DNA from: Paenibacillus pini JCM 16418
GTDB taxonomy: Bacteria > Bacillota > Bacilli > Paenibacillales > Paenibacillaceae
Length of the DNA stretch: 64,000 bases
Direction of reading: 5' to 3'
Assembly (NCBI RefSeq): GCF_000576305.1
Contig: NZ_BAVZ01000007.1
Coordinates: forward strand, 62,001 to 126,000
Part shown: piece by piece, positions 44,798 through 52,887 of the stretch
Layout of the letters: every line of letters starts with the position of its first letter
Position numbering within the stretch: position 1 is the stretch's first letter
Notes under the pieces: generated by a model
What the model was told of the DNA's origin: nothing
The model's database searches: none
Seen by the model: only the letters and a program-made list of their open reading frames with translations
Made by a program: the position numbers and the translations under genes

Positions 44798-46168
44798 ATG
44801 AGAAGTAAATTAGACAATCAGCCACGAACATGGGCGCTAGGGGGACCTAGTATACAGATCGACCCATTGTTTCCTTATTATCTGGGCCGCACAGCTGATA
44901 GTATAGCCGAAGAGATTGAGCTAGCTGGTTATCAGACGGTTCACTATTTTGTAGTGAATGAAAATGGAGTGAATGCTGAACTACTTGAAGCGTTGCATGC
45001 GCGCGGCATCGCGGTATGGGCGCTTGTGATCGGTAATGGAACATTTAGCACTTCTCATTTGCCTCCGGAATGGCAAACATGGCGTATGGGACTCGTCAAA
45101 GAGCTGAACGATGGTTTCGTACGGTTTTCCCCATTGTCTAAAGATTATGTGGCTTGGAAGAAGCAGGCTGTTGCGAAATTGCTTCAGGATCATCCATTCG
45201 ATGGTATCGAAATTGCTGAGCCTTATTTTCCAGAGTGGGATGGAATACGTAGAGGGGTATATGGTGATATAGGAATCCATGCACAGCAGGCCTTTCGCGA
45301 ACAATATGATCTTGAGATACCAGACTTTCATAATAAAAGATCATCAAATTATTATAAAAAAGTTCCGGAAACGTATACGAAATGGATTTCCTTTCGCGTG
45401 GATGCAGTGAATGGACTTATTGATGAAATTATCAATGGTGTAAATGGTGCCCGTTCGGTTCGACCCGATATTATGGTTGCTACTTGGTCGCTGGCTGTTG
45501 ATGGCGGGGCTGTTTCTACATTACGGTTAAAAGAGTGGCAGGGACTCGACGCAATCTCCATGATTGAGCGGGTCAAGCCGGATATGCATGTCCTTCAGAC
45601 TCATTGGCCCGATTGGATGCGTCGAAACCTTCAATCCAATTACGTGAGAGCTTATGAAGGATTTGCAGCGCCTATTCGGTCCGCCTTTCCCGGATTGCCG
45701 CTAGCTATACAAGCAGACATTGGATCTAAGGCAAGCATGGTGAAAAACCGTAGTTGGTTGAATGAATTTCAGAATACAGTGTATGAACTAGGATATGATT
45801 CATGGACAGCGTATGAATATCATTTGGGTAGTTATATGTATGAAGAATCCCCTGAGCCGCTAAGGGCTGTCTTGCAAGGCGAAACCCAGTTAGTTATTTC
45901 GTTTAATAAACGAATCGATCCAGAATATATAGGTTCCTTATTGTTCTATACTTCCGAGGTTCGAGGAGAAATCATCCATGAGATTCAGATCGAAGAACGT
46001 TTGGTCGATGGCAACCGTATCGTGTTACGACTGTCTAATCCCCCTAAAGTTCCATTTGCTGTAGAAGTAAGTGGTGTCAAGGACACACCAGATTTATGGT
46101 TTATTCCAGGGAAGAAAGCGAATGAGATCCGCGAAGGGATTAGGTTAATGGTTGTTCATGAGACCTGA
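44798..46168 (+). CDS. TIM-barrel glycoside-hydrolase-like protein, cytoplasmic
   Basis: A 456-residue protein. ATG 44798 is preferred over 44774 because GGAGAGG lies just before it. It has no signal peptide. Segments such as ADSIAEEIELAGYQTVHYFVVNENGVNAELLEALHARGIAVWALVIG, FDGIEIAEPYFPEWDG and SIRPDIMVATW-type strands resemble the (beta/alpha)8 barrel of GH10-like or N-acyl-sugar hydrolase families; the EIAEPYFPEWDG region could carry acid residues of an active site. A C-terminal beta domain (about 375-456) follows. No substrate can be assigned. Confidence 0.55.
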   Translation: MRSKLDNQPRTWALGGPSIQIDPLFPYYLGRTADSIAEEIELAGYQTVHYFVVNENGVNAELLEALHARGIAVWALVIGNGTFSTSHLPPEWQTWRMGLVKELNDGFVRFSPLSKDYVAWKKQAVAKLLQDHPFDGIEIAEPYFPEWDGIRRGVYGDIGIHAQQAFREQYDLEIPDFHNKRSSNYYKKVPETYTKWISFRVDAVNGLIDEIINGVNGARSVRPDIMVATWSLAVDGGAVSTLRLKEWQGLDAISMIERVKPDMHVLQTHWPDWMRRNLQSNYVRAYEGFAAPIRSAFPGLPLAIQADIGSKASMVKNRSWLNEFQNTVYELGYDSWTAYEYHLGSYMYEESPEPLRAVLQGETQLVISFNKRIDPEYIGSLLFYTSEVRGEIIHEIQIEERLVDGNRIVLRLSNPPKVPFAVEVSGVKDTPDLWFIPGKKANEIREGIRLMVVHET

Positions 46169-46193
46169 TGCTTTTGTAAATATAAATCGCAAA

Positions 46194-46235
46194 GAACCGT
46201 CCTTCTCCAGCAGCTGCGGAGGGGGACGGTTTTGT
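46194..46235 (+). terminator. terminator after the TIM-barrel protein gene
   Basis: AACCGTCC pairs with GGACGGTT around an inner CTCC/GGAG stem, followed by TTTG. Confidence 0.75.
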
Positions 46236-46386
46236 ATTTATTAATATCGTACTCTCTTTGACTTTCTATGATTAGATATGGTAGATTCTAGCTATTGTAT
46301 ACAATTATATTTTGCACAACTTAATTCTTAATTGATGAAGTAAAAGGTATTTGGTGGTTCTGGCAAACAAAATGGAGGTTAGGGCG

Positions 46387-46932
46387 ATGAGTGTATATTC
46401 ATTTCAAGCAATCAATATCCGTGGTATAGAAAAGAGTCTGGAGCAATACAAAGGCAAGGTGCTTTTAATTGTGAACACAGCTAGCAAATGCGGATTTACT
46501 CCCCAATATTCAGACCTCCAGAAGCTGTATGAGAAATATAAGGATCAAGGTTTTATGGTACTTGGATTTCCATGCAATCAATTTGGTGGCCAAGAACCAG
46601 GAAGTAATGAGGATGTCGATACCTTTTGCCAATTAAATTATGGAGTGAGCTTCCCCTTATTTGAAAAAGTTGATGTTCGCGGTGAAAGCAAGCATCCCTT
46701 ATTCGCCTATCTAACACAGCAAGCTCCTTATAAAGGTTTAGATTTAAACAACTCGGAAGCAAAAATGCTAAATATGTTCATTGAAAAGGAACAACCAGAT
46801 CTGCTGCCAGGTGACGAAATTAAATGGAATTTCACTAAATTTCTAATCAACCGTGAGGGTGAAGTCGTTGAGCGATTTGAATCTCCAGTCGGAACATTGG
46901 ATCTTGAACCTGCGGTAGAAGCTATATTATAG
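46387..46932 (+). CDS. glutathione peroxidase family thiol peroxidase
   Basis: A 181-residue peroxidase (BsaA type). The ATG at 46387 follows GGAGGTTAGGG. It has the peroxidatic Cys35 in NTASKCGFTPQY, where animal enzymes have selenocysteine, then GFPCNQFGGQEPGS and WNFTKFLINREG with the catalytic Gln, Trp and Asn. Bacterial members normally reduce peroxides with thioredoxin rather than glutathione. Single gene with its own terminator. Confidence 0.93.
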   Translation: MSVYSFQAINIRGIEKSLEQYKGKVLLIVNTASKCGFTPQYSDLQKLYEKYKDQGFMVLGFPCNQFGGQEPGSNEDVDTFCQLNYGVSFPLFEKVDVRGESKHPLFAYLTQQAPYKGLDLNNSEAKMLNMFIEKEQPDLLPGDEIKWNFTKFLINREGEVVERFESPVGTLDLEPAVEAIL

Positions 46933-46940
46933 AGTACAAT

Positions 46941-46976
46941 AAAGGTCTGAAGCTATACCAGCTTTAGGCCTTTTTC
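46941..46976 (+). terminator. terminator after the glutathione peroxidase gene
   Basis: AAAGGTCTGAAGCT pairs with AGCTTTAGGCCTTT imperfectly and is followed by a run of T. Confidence 0.75.
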
Positions 46977-47114
46977 GTACTTTTCTAATAAGTCTATTTT
47001 TATAGCTTGATAGAGGTATAGACTACTGTGTTATGGTTATTGATATAATAGAACAAAAGATTCGTATTCATTTCCGAAATGGACATATTGTTTTTTGTAA
47101 TTAAGGAGGTTCCT

Positions 47115-50100
47115 GTGAAAAAACCGGATTCATTTGAACTGTTTAAACAGCTTATTAATCATGCTTCTGTGGCCTTGGCAGCCATATCCGTTGACGATGG
47201 GACATGGCTTGCCGTAAACGATGCTTATTGTACAATGTTAGGCTATACAGAAGATGAATTAAGAGCACTCAGCGAAAAGGAAATTACGTTACCCGAAGAC
47301 CAAGAAGTTTGTGATCCTAACAGCATACAGAAACAATTGCATGCATCATCGCAGGGTACTTGTACAATAGAGAAACGTTATATACATAAATTGGGCTGTG
47401 AAATATCGGTGTATCTTACGATTTCACTTATTTCTGATCCGAATACAAATACTCCGAGTTACTTGTTACAAGAAGCTTCCGTCATACCTAAGTCTTCTGC
47501 TTCTGCTGATCAGGAATGGATCCGAAATGGGGATCTTAGAACCCTATTCTCTGTGAATGCTCAGGATTTGTTTTCCTCAAGTACACCTGATGGAATCATT
47601 GTAGATGTCTCTCCTTCTATTAAGAATATTTTGGGTTATGAGCCATCTGAGATGATAGGTTATCACCGGACGGAGTTTTACCATTCGGCGGATGCAGCGG
47701 ATATGCTTCGTCCTGAGCAGCTTTATGCCAGTGATAATCGCATATTTACTCGTCGAGTACGACACAAAGATGGGCATTTTCTTTGGATTGAAACCTCCTT
47801 TCAGCTAATATACAACACAGATGGAAGTGTAAAGCGAGTCGTTACCATTGGTAGAGATGTAACGGAGCGGATTGAAATGGGGCACAAGCTTCAGAAGAGT
47901 GAACGAGATTATCGAATTATTTCTGATAATTCGATGGACTTTATTTCAAGACATAAAGCAGATGAACTTTTTACATTTATATATGCTTCACCCGTGTGCA
48001 TTACGATGCTTGGATACGAGCAGGAGGAATTGGTCGGCACTGCCGGTCTTCTTTACATTCATCCGGATGATCAGAGGAATGTTCAACAGAAATTAAGTTC
48101 GATTCAACAAGCGGAGATTACGGAATCCCTTATGTTCAGGTTTAGACGTAAGGATGGGACTTACGTATGGTTTGAAACCAATAGCCGTTTTGCGTACGAT
48201 GAACTTGGTGAAGTACAAGAAATTATTGCGATCTCCCGAGATATCACTGAACGCAAACAGATGGATCTAAAGCTAGAAGAGTTTAAGTCCCTTTTTGATT
48301 ATAACCCTGCAGGAGTAGCGTCTCTGGATTTAAAAGGTAACATTTTGACAGCTAATCGAAGTCAGGAACTACTGGGTGGTTTTACAGAGCAGGAAATGGT
48401 TGAGAATTACTTCGGTCCATTAGTAGATCCGGTGGATATAGAAAAAACGGCTTACCATTTTGAACTTGCGACTAAAGGAGAGCCACAGACATACGAAATT
48501 GGTCTTCGACATAAGGATGGGCACCGAATCGAAGTTAGTGTAATTAATGTACCTATTGTTATGAACGACAGTGTTGTTGGCGTGTATGGAATTACGAGTG
48601 ATATTACAGAAGGCAAAAGATATGTTGAACAAATTGAAAAACTTAGTTATGAACATGCACTTATATTAAACTCCGTTTCTGAGGGTATTTTTGGCGTGGA
48701 TATAGATGGTAAAGCAACTTTTATGAATCCAGCAGCTGCAGCTATGCTTGGATTTGGGCCAAAGGAATGGACTGGTCAGTCCTTCCTGAGCATTATTCAA
48801 CAGACGAGATCTGATGGTAGCTCGTATTTCCCCGAAGTGACTCCTATTGCGAAGGCAATTAAGGAAGGGCATAAACTTAGAAAAGAGGAGTCTGTATTTT
48901 GGCGTAAAGATGGTTCTAGCTTCCTCGCTTCCTATCAGGTAACGCCTTTATATGAGAAAGAGGAGCGAATTGGAGCTGTCATCGTATTTCTGGATAAAAC
49001 GAATGAAAAGGAAATTATTCGTGCCAAAGAATCAGCTGAGCAGGCAGACCGGGCGAAATCTGAATTCTTAGCGATCATGAGTCATGAGCTTCGAACACCA
49101 ATGAATGGAATCATCGGTATGATGGAGATTCTTGCGGATACACCACTAAATGAAGAACAACGCAGCTACACAGATATTATTCGGCAGAGCAGTGATGCGC
49201 TGCTGCATATTCTGAATGAAATACTAGATTTCAGTAAGATTGAAGCGGGAAAAATGGTGCTGAATGATGAACCGATCTTCCTCGAGTCAACGCTAGACGG
49301 TGTCATAGAGTTGTTTGCTGTAAAGGCTGCAGAGAAAGGGATCGAACTTACTTGTCATATCTCGCCTGACATTCCAGAGATTATACGCGGAGATGAAGGG
49401 AAACTTCGTCAGGTACTGATTAATTTGGTTGGAAATGCAATCAAGTTTACGGAAGAGGGAAGTATCTCGGTATCCGTACGTCCGGCTAAGTCACATCGAG
49501 ACCACAACCAGTTGACACTTGAATTTGAAATCCAAGATACGGGAATTGGAATCCCATTTGATAAGCAAAGTTTGCTCTTCCAATCATTCTCTCAGTTGCA
49601 TCCAGCTATTAACCGTAAATATGGCGGGACGGGACTCGGATTGTCTATTTGTAAAAAACTTGTTGAGCTTATGGGTGGTGCAATCGGTGTTGTGAGTGAT
49701 CATGATGAGGGCACGACATTCTATTTCACGATTCAAACCACAATTTGGAATGATGTGGATGTTGTAAATGAATTGGCAGCGGGGAAAGAAAGCATATGTG
49801 ATACGATTCCTCATGAATCTAAAGAAGATGGGAATACTTTTCAGCCATTTGGACCTTTGCGTATATTGATAGCAGATGATCACGCCGTGAATCGAATGCT
49901 ACTTCAGACGATTCTGCAGAAAATAGGTTATAGCGCTGATATCGCTGAGGATGGTGCTGAGGCCGTGCGGGCTGCTGCTGAGCATGTCTATGACTTCATA
50001 TTCATGGATGTCCAGATGCCTAATTTCAGCGGACTTGATGCGACGGCATTGATTAGACAGCATCATAAGGCACCCATAATTATTGCCGTGACCGCTTATG

Positions 50101-50210
50101 CGGGTAAAGAAGATAAAATAATGTGCCTTGAAGCAGGTATGGATGATTTTATCAGCAAGCCTATTTTAATAGCTGAAGTTGAACGTATCCTTCGGCATTG
50201 GAGTAGCTGA
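47115..50210 (+). CDS. multi-PAS hybrid sensor histidine kinase with receiver domain
   Basis: A 1,031-residue soluble kinase. GTG 47115 is chosen because AAGGAGG lies 5 nt before it. It has no membrane spans. It contains five PAS/PAC-type modules in a row (about 5-140, 145-265, 270-390, 395-515, 520-635), several ending with typical PAC sequences such as VVTIGRDVTERI and IIAISRDITERK. Then HisKA with the phospho-acceptor in FLAIMSHELRTPMNGIIGMME (His about 657), an HATPase with NAIKFTEEG, DTGIGIP and GTGLGLSI, and a C-terminal receiver whose phospho-acceptor Asp (about 965) lies in FIFMDVQMP. No Hpt domain or partner regulator is adjacent. The signal is unknown, probably cytoplasmic and perhaps bound by a PAS ligand. 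Confidence 0.93.
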   Translation: MKKPDSFELFKQLINHASVALAAISVDDGTWLAVNDAYCTMLGYTEDELRALSEKEITLPEDQEVCDPNSIQKQLHASSQGTCTIEKRYIHKLGCEISVYLTISLISDPNTNTPSYLLQEASVIPKSSASADQEWIRNGDLRTLFSVNAQDLFSSSTPDGIIVDVSPSIKNILGYEPSEMIGYHRTEFYHSADAADMLRPEQLYASDNRIFTRRVRHKDGHFLWIETSFQLIYNTDGSVKRVVTIGRDVTERIEMGHKLQKSERDYRIISDNSMDFISRHKADELFTFIYASPVCITMLGYEQEELVGTAGLLYIHPDDQRNVQQKLSSIQQAEITESLMFRFRRKDGTYVWFETNSRFAYDELGEVQEIIAISRDITERKQMDLKLEEFKSLFDYNPAGVASLDLKGNILTANRSQELLGGFTEQEMVENYFGPLVDPVDIEKTAYHFELATKGEPQTYEIGLRHKDGHRIEVSVINVPIVMNDSVVGVYGITSDITEGKRYVEQIEKLSYEHALILNSVSEGIFGVDIDGKATFMNPAAAAMLGFGPKEWTGQSFLSIIQQTRSDGSSYFPEVTPIAKAIKEGHKLRKEESVFWRKDGSSFLASYQVTPLYEKEERIGAVIVFLDKTNEKEIIRAKESAEQADRAKSEFLAIMSHELRTPMNGIIGMMEILADTPLNEEQRSYTDIIRQSSDALLHILNEILDFSKIEAGKMVLNDEPIFLESTLDGVIELFAVKAAEKGIELTCHISPDIPEIIRGDEGKLRQVLINLVGNAIKFTEEGSISVSVRPAKSHRDHNQLTLEFEIQDTGIGIPFDKQSLLFQSFSQLHPAINRKYGGTGLGLSICKKLVELMGGAIGVVSDHDEGTTFYFTIQTTIWNDVDVVNELAAGKESICDTIPHESKEDGNTFQPFGPLRILIADDHAVNRMLLQTILQKIGYSADIAEDGAEAVRAAAEHVYDFIFMDVQMPNFSGLDATALIRQHHKAPIIIAVTAYAGKEDKIMCLEAGMDDFISKPILIAEVERILRHWSS

Positions 50211-50314
50211 GATTGAGAAAGCTTCATATTTAATATTAGCCAAAGGTTATCTTCATCTATTTTTAAGAAAGTCTATTTATAATGGGCTTATACCCCTTTT
50301 CAATATATGTAAGC

Positions 50315-50348
50315 AGACCCAGGGCACCGTGCCTTGGGTCTATTTTTA
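50315..50348 (+). terminator. terminator after the hybrid kinase gene
   Basis: AGACCCAGGGCAC pairs with GTGCCTTGGGTCT (one G-T pair) around a 1-2 nt loop and is followed by ATTTTTA. Confidence 0.75.
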
Positions 50349-50360
50349 TGTGAATAGATG

Positions 50361-51263
50361 TCAGAGTGATTTCTGTAATATCTGCAAATTTCGCCAAGTA
50401 ATAATATGGATATGTTCCTGTTGTATCAATCTCCGAATGGTAGCATCGCGGAACACTTCGAAATCCATATCTCTTTGTTTCCATTCAGAATGAATGGATT
50501 TGAGTTCCTCGGTCACAATCGCGGGATGAATATACATTTCCGTCACACCCGGTCTGAGTGAATGGAGGTAGGAGGCTACTAAATCTCTAAACGAAGAATA
50601 AGTTCCTCCTAGCTGTTGTTTAAAAGGTAGATTGATCACATAATCGGGGATGACAACGCCTAGAGCATCAGCCTGCCTCACACGATGCTGTAGTCTTCGT
50701 AAAGCTTCGGTTGGAAGTGTTAATCCATCAACCGAATATCTTGGCATGCGCAATGGTAGCCCTAATTGGGCGCAAATATCAATAACCATGCCTAGATAAT
50801 CATTTCCGGATTCAAGTCCATATAGGCTACCCATGTGGTTATCCAGATGGGTAGGAACGATTCCCATCTGTTGTGCTAAATTGATTTGGGCAATCATTTC
50901 TATATATACATGTTCGGGATGAGCGGTTTGTTCAAACGTAAGGCAGTCTGACGGAAAATATCCTTCTGCGCTATGTAGGGTAGATACAGTGGGTATCCGA
51001 GAGACAGGCCCCCAGCGATAGGTATCCCACTCACTCGTAAACGTTAAATGAACACCGATATCGACATGGGGTTGAGAGACAGCCCACTGCACAGCCTCTT
51101 TCGCCCAGGGACAAGGCATCATAATTGTAGCGGAAGAAATCACCTTCTCATCAAGAAGCTGCTGAATTCCAGCGTTGGTGGAATGACACATACCATAGTC
51201 ATCGGCATTGATGATTAATAGCTTGTCATCTGACGTATAACCCAGAGCTTGAGCAAGACTCAT
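50361..51263 (-). CDS. ChbG/YdjC-family carbohydrate deacetylase
   Basis: A 300-residue protein of the YdjC/ChbG fold, with no signal peptide. Metal-binding and catalytic features are present: LIINADDYGMCHSTNAGI (about 17-34), IGVHLTFTSEW with the His and THLDNHMGSLYGL. Family enzymes deacetylate N-acetylated sugars such as chitobiose or related carbohydrates. The ATG at 51263 is behind AGAGGAGG. It stands alone, convergent with the kinase gene. Confidence 0.88.
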   Translation of the reverse strand: MSLAQALGYTSDDKLLIINADDYGMCHSTNAGIQQLLDEKVISSATIMMPCPWAKEAVQWAVSQPHVDIGVHLTFTSEWDTYRWGPVSRIPTVSTLHSAEGYFPSDCLTFEQTAHPEHVYIEMIAQINLAQQMGIVPTHLDNHMGSLYGLESGNDYLGMVIDICAQLGLPLRMPRYSVDGLTLPTEALRRLQHRVRQADALGVVIPDYVINLPFKQQLGGTYSSFRDLVASYLHSLRPGVTEMYIHPAIVTEELKSIHSEWKQRDMDFEVFRDATIRRLIQQEHIHIITWRNLQILQKSL

Positions 51264-51449
51264 GACACATGCCTCCTCTAAATAAGCTAATGCATTCGTT
51301 GTTATATCCTATTCACCAGCAGTATGATGAAATCATGAAATACTCAAATTTAGAAGTATATGACGGAGAAGTAATCCTAATTTTGGGTTAATTAGTTCGT
51401 ATATAGTTTGCGTGTACATATGAAGTCTGAATTGAAAGGACTGAGTCAT

Positions 51450-52318
51450 TTGAATGTAGAATGTTTATTTGAAGAGCCTATTGAAACACAAGATAACTTA
51501 GGTGGTCACGCAAGTGATGTATGGCTTATCAAAACCTCGAAAGAAGAGGTCGTTGTCAGGGCATCGGGAGTTAGAGAGGATTCGGATGCCCCTTTTTATA
51601 TGGTTGTAGAGAGCTATTTGGGAATGAGTTATGTCGAACATTTGAATTGGAGTTCATGAATAAAGAATTAGCAGCAATTAGTCCTATTCCAATCCCTCAA
51701 GTATTAAGGAAAGCGATTATAGAAGATGTAGAATTTGTTGTAGTTAACAAGATGGAGGGTAACCAACGTCAGTTTATCGACTGTTCACCATCAATACTTG
51801 AATCGTTTGGAAAGGATCTAGCGATTATACATAGTAGAAGGTTTAATGAGTGCGGTAATATGGGTGGAGCATTCAGATACCCTGTCACGGAATTTAACAA
51901 GCGTCTGACGCAAGTGCTGAGTGAGATTACACATAGATATGATACTGATCTTCAGGAGCTGTCCAAGTATGATGAGATTCTACAAGGACTACTTGAACTC
52001 CCTGATCCAAGTGATGCTTCATATGTCATGGTTGATTTCGATGCACGTCAATTTCTATTTAGTGACGATAAAATAACTGCAATAGTGGATACGGAAGCTT
52101 ATGTTATAGGACCAAGAGAGTTAGATTTAATCCCGTTAGAATGCAGTTTAGATTTAGAAAGAGCGATAGCTTTTAGAAGAGGATACGAAAGTATAGATGC
52201 TTTCCCGATATTACATGAGATAAGAAGGCCATATCGATACTTCTTTGCACTTTTACAAGTTAAAGGTCCAATGGATTATATACAATGGATGAATACACCG
52301 CATTATTTTGATATGTAA
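51450..52318 (+). pseudogene. aminoglycoside phosphotransferase-family kinase, frameshifted
   Basis: The likely start is TTG 51450, behind GAAAGGA. The first frame holds the ATP-binding beginning of the APH fold (EPIETQDNLGGHASDVWLIKTSKEEVVVRASGVRED) and stops at 51659. The next frame, open from about 51602, continues with RTFELEFMNKELAAISPIPIPQV and the catalytic region, seen as MVDFDARQFLFSDDKITAIVDTEAYVIGPRELDLIPLE, to 52318. A single base missing near 51605-51640 explains it. The Brenner-type catalytic motif is atypical (VDFDARQFLF rather than HGDLHxxN), so it may phosphorylate a metabolite rather than an antibiotic. A normal protein would be about 290 residues. Confidence 0.8.
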
Positions 52319-52328
52319 AATAGAATTT

Positions 52329-52374
52329 AAAAAGCTAGAACCGCCAGTTTGCATGTGACAGCTCTAGCTTTTTA
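52329..52374. terminator. bidirectional terminator between the APH-like gene and the DUF1641 gene
   Basis: AAAAGCTAGA pairs with TCTAGCTTTT around a 24-nt loop. T and A tracts flank both sides. Confidence 0.75.
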
Positions 52375-52392
52375 TTATTGTGTTCAACTATT

Positions 52393-52869
52393 TTATTTCT
52401 CGCCTAGTCCTTTACCCATACCTTTGAGGAAGCGAAGGCCAAAACCGATGGCTCTGTTAACATCAGGATCTTTTAAGGCTTTCATCAGCGTAAATACGCT
52501 AACCTTTTGCTGCTGCGATTCATTGGCTGCTTCCAATCCTTTGGCCACACTATTCAGCAGCTTTGCAGTTTGCTCGGGTTCGATTGCAGCTAATGCTCCC
52601 GCTGCAGCAATTCCGTTGTTGATCATGTTCGTCATCTCAGGACGTTTAGCCTGATGCAAGGCAATTTCGGCTACTTTTGCTTTCGCTTTAAGTAGAGATT
52701 CTGCTGCTTCTAAGATACCGCTGCCGTGCAGCTCACTTATGACCGACATCGCTTTTTCTAACGCTTGTTCATTCTCTGCGATATAACTTTTGAGTTGTTC
52801 CAAGGACTGTTGCTTCAGTTCTTCTTCACTTAATACACGTTTCTGTATGAACGAAATGGGTTGAGCCAT
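52393..52869 (-). CDS. yrhD: DUF1641 protein linked to formate dehydrogenase
   Basis: A 158-residue protein, mostly helical, with an Ala/Glu/Lys-rich N-terminal coiled coil and the DUF1641 core (NNGIAAAGALAAIEPEQTAKLLNSVAKGLEAA; FTLMKALKDPDVNRAIGFGLRFLKGMGKGLG). It begins 18 bp after the formate dehydrogenase stop, as YrhD follows YrhE in Bacillus subtilis. It has no cofactor motif; it is thought to be an accessory or subunit of the enzyme. ATG 52869 follows AAAGGTGG. Confidence 0.88.
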   Translation of the reverse strand: MAQPISFIQKRVLSEEELKQQSLEQLKSYIAENEQALEKAMSVISELHGSGILEAAESLLKAKAKVAEIALHQAKRPEMTNMINNGIAAAGALAAIEPEQTAKLLNSVAKGLEAANESQQQKVSVFTLMKALKDPDVNRAIGFGLRFLKGMGKGLGEK

Positions 52870-52887
52870 TGTTATGCCACCTTTCCT

